A DNA stretch of 64,000 nt from Impatiens glandulifera (taxonomy: Eukaryota > Streptophyta > Magnoliopsida > Ericales > Balsaminaceae), in NCBI RefSeq assembly GCF_907164915.1, contig NC_061864.1, forward strand, positions 15,197,889 through 15,261,888. Direction: 5' to 3'. The notes beneath the pieces were generated by a model that was given only the letters and a program-made list of their open reading frames with translations, was not told where the DNA came from and did no database searches. Of this stretch, positions 30,784 to 43,079 are shown one piece after another. Both the position numbers and the translations under genes were made by a program. Numbering within the stretch: the stretch's first letter is position 1; each line of letters starts with the position of its first letter.

Positions 30784-30859
30784 CAATGGAAGAAATTTGA
30801 GAATCCCCTGTTTCAGACTGATGAACAGAGACACGAAAGATATGGATTTTAAGAACGTC

Positions 30860-30867
30860 TATTTATA
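30860..30867 (-). promoter_or_regulatory. TATA box of the IDD-PP2C gene
   Basis: The minus strand reads TATAAATA, 77 bases upstream of the ATG at 30783. The short IDD relative at 42846 has a related TATATTTAAGG stretch at a similar distance, with shared flanking sequence (GGAARAAATATGC on the plus strand). Confidence 0.6.
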
Positions 30868-31234
30868 GGAAGAAATATGCTTAGACCAGCAATAGTTTAT
30901 TTGACATTTTACCATCTTTAAGTTCTTGTTTGATGTATACTATATTATTTGAGATTCATTTTTAGTAATAATTAATAAATAAATCTAAAATGAGAAAAGA
31001 TTTTATGTTATTACTGATTAGTTATTACAAATACATTTAATTATTATAAAATATATAAAAAATGGTAATCTTATTTTAGATTCTCAATCTTTAAAAATTA
31101 ATGCATATCAGTATTATATTCAACTATATTTATTTAGTTGGCATGTATTCGTTGTATAATAATGTAAATTTTTGTACATATCAATCTTTAAGGTTAAAAA
31201 AAAAAATGTTATAATGTGTAACTAGCCTTTAGCC

Positions 31235-31248
31235 CGTGCATTTGCACG
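31235..31248 (-). other. Helitron 3' subterminal hairpin
   Basis: CGTGCA-TT-TGCACG forms a perfect six-base-pair stem. It lies nine bases upstream (in element orientation) of the CTAG end. In Helitrons this hairpin acts as the terminator of rolling-circle transposition. Confidence 0.8.
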
Positions 31249-31479
31249 ATTAATAATATAAAAAACCGTGAAAATTATGGATAACATTTTTAATTTTATT
31301 TTTAAATATTTTAAGTTTATGGGTGGGTCAACCCACAATCCGAACCAAATATCTATTTACTCAACATCAATAAATATATATATATATATATATATATATT
31401 AGTTAAAAAGTTGAACTTATATTAATATTAAAATGTTCCGCGTTTATCAAATTTGGTGTTAAATTTAAAATATAAAGTC

Positions 31480-33650
31480 TTTGTAGCCTAGTTCGTTAAA
31501 AAGTTGTACTTGTTTTTGTTAGGTTGCAAATTCGAAACATACCTCTAGCATTTTTAATTTTATTTTTAACCGTTTTAAATTTAAAGATGGGTCAACCCAC
31601 AATCCGACCCAAGTATCCAAATTAACCACAGCTTTCGACCCGGCAATCCGGACACTTTAAAAATTAAGCATCATTATATATATATAGACTTTGTAGCATA
31701 GTTTGTTAAAGAGTTGTACTTGTTTTGTTAGGTTGCAAGTTCGAAACATACCTCTAGCATTTTTAATTTTATTTTTAACCGTTCTAAATTTAAAGGCGGG
31801 TCAACCCACAATCCGACCCAAGTATCCAAATTAACCACAACTCTCGACCCGGCAATCCAGACACTTTAAAAATTAAGCATCATTATATATATATATATAT
31901 TAGTTAGTTAAAAATTTGAACTTATATTAATATTAAAACGTTTCGCGTTTATCAAATTTGGTGTTAAATTTAAAATATAAAATCTTTGTAGCCTAGTTGG
32001 TTAAAAAGTTGTACTTGTTTTTATTAGGTTGCAAGTTCGAAACATACCTCTAGCATTTTTAATTTTATTTTTAACCGTTTTAAATTTAAAGGCGGGTCAA
32101 CCCACAATCCGACCCAAGTATCCAAATTAACCACAGCTTTCGACCCGGCAATCCGGACACTTTAAAAATTAAGTATCATTATATATATATAGACTTTGTA
32201 GCCTAGTTTTTTAAGAGTTGTACTTGTTTTGTTAGGTTGCAAGTTCGAAACATACCTCTAGCATTTTTAATTTTATTTTTAACCGTTCTAAATTTAAAGG
32301 CGGGTCAACCCACAATCCGACCCAAATATCCAAATTAACCACAACTCTCGACCCGGCAATCCGGACACTTTAAAAATTAAGCATCATTATATATATATAG
32401 ATTAGTTAGTTAAAAAGTTGAACTTATATTAATATTAAAACATCCCGCGTTTATCAAATTTGGTGTTGAATTTAAAATATAAAGTCTTTGTAGCATAGTT
32501 GGTTAAAGAGTTGTACTTGTTTTGTTAGGTTGCAAGTTCAAACATACCTCTAGCATTTTCAATTTTATTTTTAACCGTTTTAAATTTAAAGGCGGGTCAA
32601 CCTACAATCCGACCCAAGTATCCAAATTAACCACAGCTCTCGACCCGGCAATCCGAACACTTTAAAAATTAAACATCATTATATATATATATATATATAT
32701 AGACTTTGTAGCCTAGTTGGTTAAAGAGTTGTACTTGTTTTGTTAGGTTGCAAGTTCGAAACATACCTCTAGCATTTTTAATTTTATTTTTAACCGTTTT
32801 AAATTTAAAGGCGGGTCAACCCACAATCCGACCCAAGTATCCAAATTAACCACAGCTCTCGACCCGGAAATCCGGACACTTTAAAAATTAAGCATCATTA
32901 TATATATATATATTAGTTAGTTAAAAAGTTGAACTTATATTAATATTAAAACATCACGCGTTTATCAAATTTGGTGTTGAATTTAAAATATAAAGTCTTT
33001 GTAGCCTAGTTGGTTAAAGAGTTGTACTTGTTTTGTTAGGTTGCAAGTTCGAAACATACTTCTAGCATTTTTAATTTTATTTTTAACCGTTTTAAATTTA
33101 AAAGCGGGTCAACCCACAATCCGACCCAAGTATCCAAATTAACCACAGCTCTCGACTCGGCAATCCGACACTTTAAAAATTAAGCATCATTATATATATA
33201 TAGATTAGTTAGTTAAAAAGTTGAACTTATATTAATATTAAAACGTCTCGCGTTTATCAAATTTGGTGTTGAACTTAAAATATAAAGTTTTTGTAGCCTA
33301 GTTGGTTAAAGAATTGTACTTGTTTTGTTAGGTTGTAAGTTCGAAACATACCTCTAGCATTTTTAATTTTATTTTTAACCGTTTTAAATTTAAAGGCGGG
33401 TCAACCTACAATCCGACCCAAGTATCCAAATTAACCACAGCTCTCGACTCGGCAATCCGGACACTTTAAAAATTAAGCATCATTATATATATATATAGAT
33501 TATAGTTAAAAAGTTGAACTTATATTAATATTAAAACGTCCCGCGTTTATCAAATTTGGTGTTGACTTAAAATATAAAGTCTTTGTAGCCTAGTTGGTTA
33601 AAGAGTTGTACTTGTTTTGTTAGGTTGTAAGTTTGAAACATACCTCTAGC
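31480..33650 (+). repeat. Nine tandem tRNA-like A-box/B-box modules
   Basis: The sequence TTTGTAGCCTAGTTGGTTAA (A-box-like) followed about 25 bases later by GGTTGCAAGTTCGAAACA (B-box-like) occurs at 31480, 31690, 31985, 32195, 32487, 32705, 32998, 33290 and 33582. A-box TAGCNNAGTTGG and B-box GTTCGAAAC are at the spacing of a tRNA gene or tRNA-derived SINE promoter. No cloverleaf acceptor stem forms, so these are not functional tRNAs. Spacings are 210, 295, 210, 292, 218, 293, 292 and 292 bases. The long form carries an extra ~80-base block with GCGTTTATCAAATTTGGTGT. Confidence 0.85.
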
Positions 33651-33801
33651 ATTTTTAATTTTATTTTTAACCGTTTTAAATTTAAAGGCGGGTCAACCCA
33701 CAATCCGACTCAAGTATCCAAATTAACCACAACTCTCGACCCGACAATCCGGACATTTTAAAAATTAAGCATCATTATATATATATATATATATATATAG
33801 A

Positions 33802-35381
33802 TTTGTATTAGTTTACACTGATATATTTACATCTTTTAATTAGTTTACAATGAAAGTAAAAGAACAAAAAAATAAAATATAAAAGTTGAAAATAAAAATA
33901 GATACTAGTGACAAAAGACAAAGATAAGACAAATGTGATATTGATTCAGGAATTGCAAGATTTCTGATTTCCTCCATAAATCGGGAAACTTAAAAATTTA
34001 TGGAGACTTTTCTTTTATGTGCGGGGATGATCTGATATTATTTGTCTCTTATGGAGACGATATTATTTAACCTTTCTAACAAAAATGTTAGCATCATTAT
34101 TGAACTTAATCACATGGTTCTTACAAAATAGATTTGAGCTAAAAAAAAATGTTAGTTAAACTTTTATCCCCACACAACAATGGATCTCTCCAAAAAGTTA
34201 ATTTCCAAAAAATATAAATTTTTTCCATTACTTCTTTTACCTAACAAAGAGCTCAAACAAATAATTTTATCAAATAGGTTTAGGTCTCGTACTTTAAGTA
34301 AGTTGAACCATTTGAGGTTGGAACTATTAAATATTAAATATTTGTCTATTTGAAACTTTTTAGTCTAACAGAGTTTAGTCATTAATTTTAATTGACTTGT
34401 CTTTATTTTTATTTTATTTTTCTTAATTGCTCTAACTATAATTTATTTTTATATCAAATACACTTTCTCTCTTTCTCCAAAAACATATTTCTCCTTTTAT
34501 CTCTTTTTATTAGACCAATTTCTTCTTATATATTATTCTTCAACTTATGAATGATCATTCTTCTCCAAAAGTTACCTATATAGGGTATGTCATAGTTGCC
34601 GAGATCCAAACCTATTCTCGGGGGAAAATATTCTAAAATGGTTAAATTATATGTCTATTATTTTCGTTTTTGACAAATTATTTAGGCGACCCTCTAATTA
34701 CTCCGATCCTTATTTTAGCTCTTAAATTATTTTTTAAAACAAATTGTCCCTTCAACTTTTTAAAAAGTTATTAAGGGCCATTTTATCAACTTTTTAGTTA
34801 AACATAACCGTCTAAGTTTAAAATATTATTATTTTTATATATTATCTTCAATTATTAAAACGATTATGTATATATATATATTATTATTAATTTTTATATT
34901 TATATAATTATTAAATCTTTTATATAATATATAGATAATAGATAATATATATATATATAATTTATTTTTATTTATAAATATGCATATTTATATTTATATA
35001 TATACCTATATAAAATAATGTTTAAAATAATTTTTATAATATATATATAATTTATATATATTATCTTAATCATTAGTTTATATATAATATTTATATAATA
35101 GATATTTTAAAAAATAATTTGAGAGTTAAAAATAATTGAATAGTTGAGAGGTCATCCTTACTTTTACTTTTACTTTTTAGTTTTCAAATTAATTTTTAAT
35201 ATATATATTATATATATATATATATAAATTAATGATTAAAGATAATATATATAAATTATTTCAAACTTTTTTTTTATAAATATAAATATAAATATAAATA
35301 TAAATACAAATAAATAATATATATATTTTATCTATATATGAAAAAAGAGATTTAACAATTATTATTATATAAAAATTAATG

Positions 35382-35443
<62 letters not shown>

Positions 35444-35870
35444 TAAAAAATATTGATTAAAGATAATAGGTATAAAAAAACATTTTAAGTTTAAGCGGTT
35501 ACATTTAACCAAAATGTTGACGGAAGGGTCATTGGTGACATTTCTAAATGTTGAAGGGGCGATTTGTTTTAAAAATTAATTTGAGGGCTAAAAGTGAACG
35601 ATCAGAGTAATTAGAAGACCGCATAAGTAATTTTCCCTTTCATTTTGGAGGTGTTTTGGAAGGAAGAAAAGCGATAAAGAAAGAATATCAATGGTGGAGA
35701 TGGAAAAGTGAAACATAAGAAAGAATACTCATGAAAAGAGAAGCTAAATCCGACAACCAAAGTTTATGAAGAACAAAATATCTCTTAAAAAATATTTAAA
35801 GGGAGTCATATTCTTACCTCCATCGTTTCATAATCTGAATACGAATACACTATCTTTAAGTCACTTAAAG
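33802..35870. other. AT-rich duplicated spacer
   Basis: The part at 33802-34250 is similar to 38120-38470, as part of a segmental duplication. From about 34250 to 36420 the sequence has no counterpart in the other copy. It holds AT-repeat tracts, including a (TA)n run at about 35388-35438. I see no gene before the WDR5-like fragment. Confidence 0.55.
35388..35438. repeat. (TA)n microsatellite
   Basis: This is a pure TA run of about 50 bases; it generates a spurious Tyr/Ile open frame on the minus strand. Confidence 0.9.
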
Positions 35871-35877
35871 TAGCTTA

Positions 35878-36150
<273 letters not shown>

Positions 36151-36639
36151 TAAAGGGGTTCTTGGAAGAAGAAGATGGAAGAAGAAATTGGGTCTAATGG
36201 AGGAGAAACTAGAGGAATAGAAATCGGGTGTATTTTATATAAAAATAAATTATGTCCAAGTGGCAATTAAATAAAATAAAATAATGATCTGTCAATTAAA
36301 ATAAACGTATTAAACTCCGTTATTTGATAGTTTAAGCACCAAATGGCTCAACTCAAAGTTCAACCTCATTTAGTAAATCGGTTTAAATTTCAAATCCCAA
36401 ATGATAATTGGGCCAACAAAAATATTATTTCAAACGCTATAACTAACCGTACAGTTAGATTTCTTATAAAATTAGTTAGACTATTAATTATCTTCCTCGA
36501 AATCATTAATTTTCACTGGACTCTCTTTTTCAAAAATATATACAGTACATCACTTAGGAAATTGAAACATTATTAAAGAATCACAATTACAAAATCTCAA
36601 ATCACCTTTTTTATATATTTCTCATAAAAAAATAGAGAA

Positions 36640-36800
36640 ATGATTAGGTGAGGGAATTTGGTGAGGGAATGACTTGGCATAATTTTATTCAATGAAAAAA
36701 TCAAATAATTTTTCTCTTTCCTCCCACTTTTACATTTTCCAACCAATTAAGGTGATGCCAAGTCATTCCCTCACCAAATTCTCTCTCTCTTCACTCCTCT
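36640..36800. mobile_element. Foldback MITE, copy B
   Basis: The arm GAATTTGGTGAGGGAATGAC-TTGGCAT at 36654-36680 is repeated as its exact reverse complement at 36755-36781. The loop is about 75 bases of AT-rich sequence. This is a clean inverted-repeat MITE of about 160 bases without coding capacity. The element at 17776-17950 is a diverged relative. The target duplication could not be resolved. Confidence 0.75.
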
Positions 36801-38049
36801 TTATATCTACAAATATATATATATATATGATATATATGATGTCATTATTTATTATTTCTATTTAATTGCCTACTTTTATTCTAATTTAATAATTTTAAAT
36901 TAAAATATATTTAAACAAATAATAAGATTATAATAAAACAATATAGTAATAATATATTATTTAAACCAAATATAAAGTAACAACCTTTACAATTCAATTC
37001 AAATTAAAAAGTGAACTAATAAAGTCTATAAATAAAACAATTAAATAATTAAATATACAAATATATAGTAGAAAAATAAAATGTGTGCATACTATTTGAG
37101 ATTTATACCTAAAGATCATAGCACCCTCTTCAATTTTCTTAGGACAATTTTACATCATTTCTCACTCATCTAATTTATTTTTAATTTCTTTAAAATTAAA
37201 ATTTTATGATATTTTAATATTTGGTAAAATTATATATAAATAAAAATTATAACTATTAAATCACTCCAAATACAAATGTTTGAATTATATTTATAATTGT
37301 GTATATAAATACATTACAAATATATGCAAGGGTTAAAGTTTTAAAAATATATTACTATTCATCTTTTAACTTATATTGTTTTTAACTTATTTATTTATAT
37401 ATTTTGTCGTTAACTTATATATTTATTTATTTATATATTTTCGTAAACTTATATATTTATTTATATTTTATTTTGTTAACTTATTTATTTATATATTTTA
37501 TTCTTTAACTTATTTATTTATTTAAATATTTTGTTGTTCACTTATTTATTTATTTTAAATATCTTGTGTTAACTTATTATTTAATACGATATTTTAGTGT
37601 AATAAGAGGGAAAATGAATATATTAAATAATAAAATATATAAAATTTATATATTTTAAAATATATATCATATTTTTGTTAGTTATAACTTATTTATTTAT
37701 TTAAATATTTTGTCTTTAACTTATTTATTTAAATATTTTATCTTTAACTTATTTATTTATTTATACATATTTTAAAGTAAGAAGAGTGAGAATAAATAAA
37801 TTAATCTAACACTGAAACAATTTGTTGAATAATTTGATTAATCTTTGAAAAGAAAGATTAGAAATAATAAAAAAATTGAATTTCATGTGTACACTAATAC
37901 TATGATAATGTTTTGAAAATAAAGTTAAGAAACAATATAATTATTCTTTGAAAAGAAAGAATGAAAATGGAAAAAAAGGATTTTATTAATTTTTATTTAA
38001 ATAATTTTACATAATTTCTCTCCCATAAATAATTTTTGTGATATTTTAA

Positions 38050-38640
38050 TATTTTTACATAATGTGAATATTTGTACATATGAATCTTTAAAGTTAAAAG
38101 GGAAATGTTATAATGTGTAATATATATTAGATTAAAATGATATATCTAAATCTTTAATTAATTTTAATATATATCTAAAAGCAAAAGAAAGAAAAAGATA
38201 AATATTAATGCCAAAGACAAATATAAGAAAAATGTGATATGATCAATCTAAAATTTTATGGAGACCTTTTTTTCATGTGTGATATGTTAGCACAATAAGT
38301 TGAACTTTATAATTTTAACATTATTACAAATAACAATAGATTTGAGCTAAAAAATGATATTAGTGAAACTTGTATCCCCACACAATGCATCTTTCTAAAA
38401 GTTGATCTAGGATTTATATCATTTCAAAACTATAAACATTGAGTTTTTTTTATTACTTCTTCCCCAAGATAAAAATGTCATTCCAAACGCTATAACGCAT
38501 AAAGCAGTTAAATTTTATATGAAACAAATTAAACTAGTAATTGACATACTCATCATTAAGTTAGACTCTCTTAAGAGATTAAAATTTTATCAAAATATCA
38601 CAATTATGATGTATATTTCTCATAAAAAAAAACATCTATT

Positions 38641-38694
<54 letters not shown>

Positions 38695-38700
38695 CATTGT
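38050..38700 (+). repeat. Paralogous copy of the Helitron insertion region
   Basis: This region aligns with 31140-31221, then 33802-34250, then 36420-36650, in the same order and orientation. At about 38118 the text AATGTTATAATGTGTAA runs straight on, whereas at 31221 the same text is followed by the Helitron. It also shares GATTTGAGCTAAAAAA, ATCCCCACACAA and TTCCAAACGCTATAAC. It therefore preserves the Helitron's empty site and lacks the 34.25-36.42 kb insert that carries the WDR5 fragment. Confidence 0.65.
38647..38691. repeat. (TA)n microsatellite
   Basis: This is a pure TA run of about 44 bases within the duplicated region. Confidence 0.9.
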
Positions 38701-41700
38701 TTATTATTTTTAATTAAGTGCGTTATTCTTATAAGTTCATGTGCTATGAGTTTCTTCTAATTTTTTCTTCACATAATTGCAATATAAATGAAACAATAAT
38801 GTTTCATATTTTTATCTTAGTCAACATATTTTATTTTTAATCATATATAATTAACTTTTATTATAATTTAATAAATTTAAATTAATATGTATTTAAACAA
38901 ATAATAAGATAATAACAAATAAAAACTAATAATATATTATTCAACCTAAATATAAATTAACAACCTTCAAATATTATAACCTACAATTCAGTTCAAAATA
39001 AAAAGTCAACTAATAAAGTCTATAAATAAGATAATAAAAATTAAATATACAAATAAGTAGTAGAATAAATAAAATTTGTCGTATGCCTAAAGATCATAGA
39101 ACTCTCTTAACTTTTTTTTTTTTTCATAATTTTACATAAATCTCTATCATATAAAATTTTATAATTACTTTTAAAATTTAATTTTTTGATATTTTATAAA
39201 AGTATATATATATATATATATATTTATGAAAATTATAACAATTAAATAATTACAAATAGTTGAATTATATTTATAATTGTGTATATATATAAATTAAATA
39301 TATATATAATATATAATATATATTATATATATATATAATATATATATATATATAATATATATATATATAATATATATATATATATGAGAGTGTTAAGGTT
39401 TTAAAGAGAGATTTTTATTCATTTTTTGTAACATAATAGTAATTTGTAAATATATATTTATATTTTGTCATTAACTTGTTTATTAATTATTTATATATTT
39501 TGTCGTTAACTTATTTATTTATTTAAATATTTTGTCGTTTATTTATTTATAACTATTTTAGAGTTATAAGTGGGAAAATGAATAAATCAAATAATAAAAT
39601 ATATAAATATATATATTAAAATATATAACATATTATATTTTTTAAAATAATAGTAGAGAGAACGAATAAATCAAATAAAACATTATTGAAACTTAATTGC
39701 ATTTATTTAGTTTCATCGTGCAAATAATAATGTTTAGAGACAATTTCATTCTATATACTATTGGAATTGTTCATTAACTTAATTTTCATTCTTACAACTT
39801 TACATCATTTATCTCTTATATAAAATTTTGTAATTTCCTTAAAATTTAATTTTGTAATTTCTTTAAAATTTAATTTTGTAATATTTTAAATATTTTGAAA
39901 ATATATACAAAATTGTAACCATTAAATAACTTCAAATGATTGAATTTTATTTATAATTGTGTATATAAATACATTAAAAGACATTAAAGTGTTATAAGGT
40001 TTTAAATATAAATTATTTTCATTTTTTAACCTAAAAGTAATTTATAAATATATATTTATACTTTGTCGTTAACTTATTTATTTATATATTTTGTGTTAAC
40101 TTATTTATTTATACATATTTTAGAGTAATACAAGAGAAAATTAATAATAAAATAACAAATTATATAAATATAAATGTTTTAAAATTTAATATACATTTTT
40201 TAGAGTAATAATAAATAAAATGAATAAATGAAGTAAAAATTATTGAAAAAATTTGTATTTGTTGAACGATTATTCTTTGAAAAAAAATAATTTTTTCAGT
40301 TGCTATAATAATTGGTTATTGTTGATAGACAATTTCAAATTTTTTACACTAATAATAAAATTTTTTATTAACTTTTTTTCCAAGGATTTTACATAATTTA
40401 TCTCTCATATAAAATTTGTAATTACTTTAAAATTTAATTTTATGATTTTTTAATATTTTTCAAAAGTATATATAAAAATTGTAACCATTAAATGTCTGCA
40501 AGTGGTTGAATTATATTTATAATTGTGTATATAAATACATTAAAGATATGAAAATGCTAAGATTTTAAAAATAATTTATTATTCATTTTTTAACCTAACA
40601 ACCTACCAGTAATTTGTAAATATATATTTATATTTTGTCGTTAACTTATTTATTTATATATTTTGTCGTTAACTTATCTATATTTAGTTAGGTGAAATAA
40701 TAATGTTTCATCTTTTTTTTTTCCAACTTATTTATATATTTTGTCGTTAACTTATTTATTTATATAATTTAATAATTTAAAATTAAAATGTATTTAAACA
40801 AATAATAAAATTATAATAACAAAAAAATAATAACAATATATTATTCAAACCAAATATAAATTAACAATATTCTTATATTATAAGTTCAAATTAAAAATTA
40901 AACTAATAAAGTATACAAATATGATAATAAAAATAATTAATTGTATGTGTTGTATTATTAGGATTTATCCTAAAGATCTTTCTTTAGAAAATTTTATATA
41001 ATTTTTCTCTCATATAATTTTTTGTAATTTTTAAAAATATTTTGTAAGAATATATATGAAAATTATAACCATTCACTACAAAGTGTTGAATTATATATAT
41101 ATATATATATGAAAGTGTTAAAGTTTTAAAAATATACTCATATTCATGTTTTAACTTAATAGTAATTTGTAAATATATATTTATATTTTGTCCTTAACTT
41201 ATTTCATTAAACATTTTGTTCATATATTTATTTATACCTATTTTAGAATAATAAAAGGAAAATGAATAAATCAAATAATAAAATATATATTTATATTTTT
41301 TTAAGTAATATAATAGGAAGAATGAATAAATGAAATAAAACATAATTCAAACCATTTATTGAACAATATAATTATATTTCGTAGAAAAAGATTGAAAATA
41401 AAAAATATATATATTTATTTGAATTTTATCGTGCTCTTAATAACTGGTCATGATCATTCTTGTGATGTTTTGCATCGTCTCACCATATTTTATTTATTAG
41501 TCGATTTTATATAGTATTAAACTATATATATACTTTTATAAATTATATTTATATTTATAATTTGTCTTGTAGATACAAAATTTTGGATGTCAATATATTC
41601 TATAAAAGACTAAATATGAGTTTGATTTTGTAAGAGTAATATTTTAGATGATACATTTTTTTTAATAATATTTGAATCTATAATTTTTTAGTAAATGTAT

Positions 41701-41976
41701 TTATTGTACTTTTTAATTAGATTTTGTAATTTATTGAACTAAGATGCTAAATAAATGATTTAATATTTTTAATTAAATATAATACAATCAACTATTATTT
41801 ATTTTAATTTGAATCATTTTTGTTATTAAAAATAAAATTTTTAATATATAAGACAATAAATTATTGAGCACAACAAGAAATAAATAATTAAAAAATTATA
41901 TTTTTTCCCACTTTTTTTATATGTATATTAAATTAAAAAAATTATATATATATATTCATTTAAAATTATAAAAAAG

Positions 41977-42080
<104 letters not shown>

Positions 42081-42127
42081 CAAACTTAATATATATATAT
42101 ATATAATAATAATAATTTTATATATGT

Positions 42128-42129
<2 letters not shown>

Positions 42130-42197
<68 letters not shown>
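42130..42197. repeat. Long (TA)n tract 2
   Basis: This is about 67 bases of TA dinucleotide, 50 bases after the first tract. Confidence 0.95.
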
Positions 42198-42206
<9 letters not shown>

Positions 42207-42536
42207 AGTTATTTATAATAATTTATAATCTAAAATTGAAGTGAGAAAAAAATAAAACAAGTTAGTGCTATTAGTAAGGTGTCATTATAATGTATAATGT
42301 AATATAGTCCTATTATTAACATAAATATACAAAAAAAAATTGTGTCATTTCCCATTTTTTAGTCTTTGCTTAATTTGTATTTTATATTTTTAATTTTAAA
42401 TGTTTTTTATAATAATTATATAAAAAAAAAACATCTATTTTTATGGAAAACCATGAAGAAATATTCATTATAGTTGGATATTGTATATTATTTAAGAAAA
42501 ACATTTCCATGAGAACACCAGAGATAACCCTCCCCA

Positions 42537-42846
42537 CTAAGGTCTAGGATCGCCATTGTTCGGTCTCTCTTTTCCGACCACCGGCGCCAAATTGTGGGTT
42601 CTCATGTGATATCGAAGGTTCTGTTCACGACTGAAACACTTGTTGCACTCATAGCAAATGAAATATTGAGTCGCTAAGAGCGATTCCGACGACAAATCAA
42701 TCACTTCAGCTTAGAAAAACAAATAAATTAAAAGTTAGGACGTACGATGAAATTGAATCAATAAATTATGAATTCTCACCAGGCCTTTCAGGAAGGTTTT
42801 TGGTTTCTTTTCCTCCTTGATCTTTCCCACCTCTAGAATTCGCCAT
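42537..42846 (-). CDS. Short single-finger IDD relative
   Basis: Two exons (42780-42846 and 42537-42709) separated by a 70-base GT/AG intron give 79 residues ending in TAG. Intron position and phase 1 are the same as in the IDD-PP2C gene, and the N-termini align (MANSRGGKDQGG against MSNSMGGEDQG). After the intron comes AEVIDLSSESLLATQYFIC, the IDD lead-in, and one intact C2H2 finger (CYEC...HMRTH). The sequence then stops after NLAPVVGKERPNNGDPRP, without fingers 2-4. The RRRRNRP nuclear signal is replaced by KETKNLPERPG. The promoter sequence up to about 43070 resembles 30859-31110. It may encode a small protein that interferes with IDD partners, or it may be a truncated pseudogene; splice sites and frame are intact. 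Confidence 0.65.
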
Positions 42847-42925
42847 TAAATAAATAAAATGAGAAGTACTGACGATGAAGAAAAAACCTATATTTAAGGG
42901 AAAAATATGCCTTGTTTGATTTTCA

Positions 42926-42929
42926 GTAA

Positions 42930-42960
<31 letters not shown>

Positions 42961-42963
42961 ATC
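42926..42963. repeat. (AAAT)n microsatellite in the mini-IDD promoter
   Basis: About nine TAAA/AAAT repeats lie 80 bases upstream of the mini-IDD start. The homologous promoter at about 30967-30985 has only two or three. Confidence 0.85.
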
Positions 42964-43079
42964 TCAAATGATGACAGCTTTTTGTCTAAAAATGATAAAG
43001 TTTATTAATATAAAATATAAAATGTAATCTATAACTAGATTCTCAATATTTATAATTTAATGAGATTTTATTCATTTAT

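Larger units (their letters stand above)
31222..33801 (-). mobile_element. Non-autonomous Helitron with nine tandem units
   Basis: On the minus strand the element starts TCTATATATA (33801) after an A. It ends CTAG (31225-31222) before a T. The 3' end has a hairpin CGTGCA-TT-TGCACG (31248-31235) nine bases before CTAG. These are the textbook Helitron marks: AT target, 5' TC, subterminal hairpin and CTRR end. There is no Rep/helicase coding, so it is non-autonomous. The interior is a head-to-tail array of nine units, each carrying a tRNA-like module on the plus strand. Several internal units begin again with TCTATATATA-ATGATGC, so the array looks like repeated Helitron 5' ends attached to one 3' end. 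Confidence 0.85.
36810..41400. repeat. Decayed tandem array of a ~0.6-kb AT-rich unit
   Basis: The landmark TTGAATTATATTTATAATTG followed by TGTATATAAATACATTA recurs near 37275, 39255, 39934, 40505 and 41083. Each is preceded by a TTTCTCTCATATAAAATTTT-type phrase and followed by a block of TTTTGTCGTTAACTTATTTA minisatellite repeats. The last three intervals are 570-680 bases. The interval of about 2 kb contains the segmental duplicate at 38050-38700. No coding sequence was found in this region. Confidence 0.6.

Noticed and set aside
30595..30834. Upstream ATG at 30834 as the start of the IDD gene
   Set aside because: It lies too close to the TATA box at 30860 to be transcribed reliably, and the conserved start resembles MSNSMGG, matching the mini-IDD start.
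31480..33650. Nine possible tRNA genes in tandem
   Set aside because: A-box and B-box are at tRNA spacing, but no acceptor or anticodon stems pair and all copies lie inside a Helitron repeat unit.
31480..33650. CRISPR-like array of regularly spaced repeats
   Set aside because: The repeats make up the whole unit with no unique spacers, and the setting is plant nuclear DNA.
35261..35512. Open frame rich in Tyr-Ile repeats
   Set aside because: It is the translation of a TA microsatellite and has no protein character.
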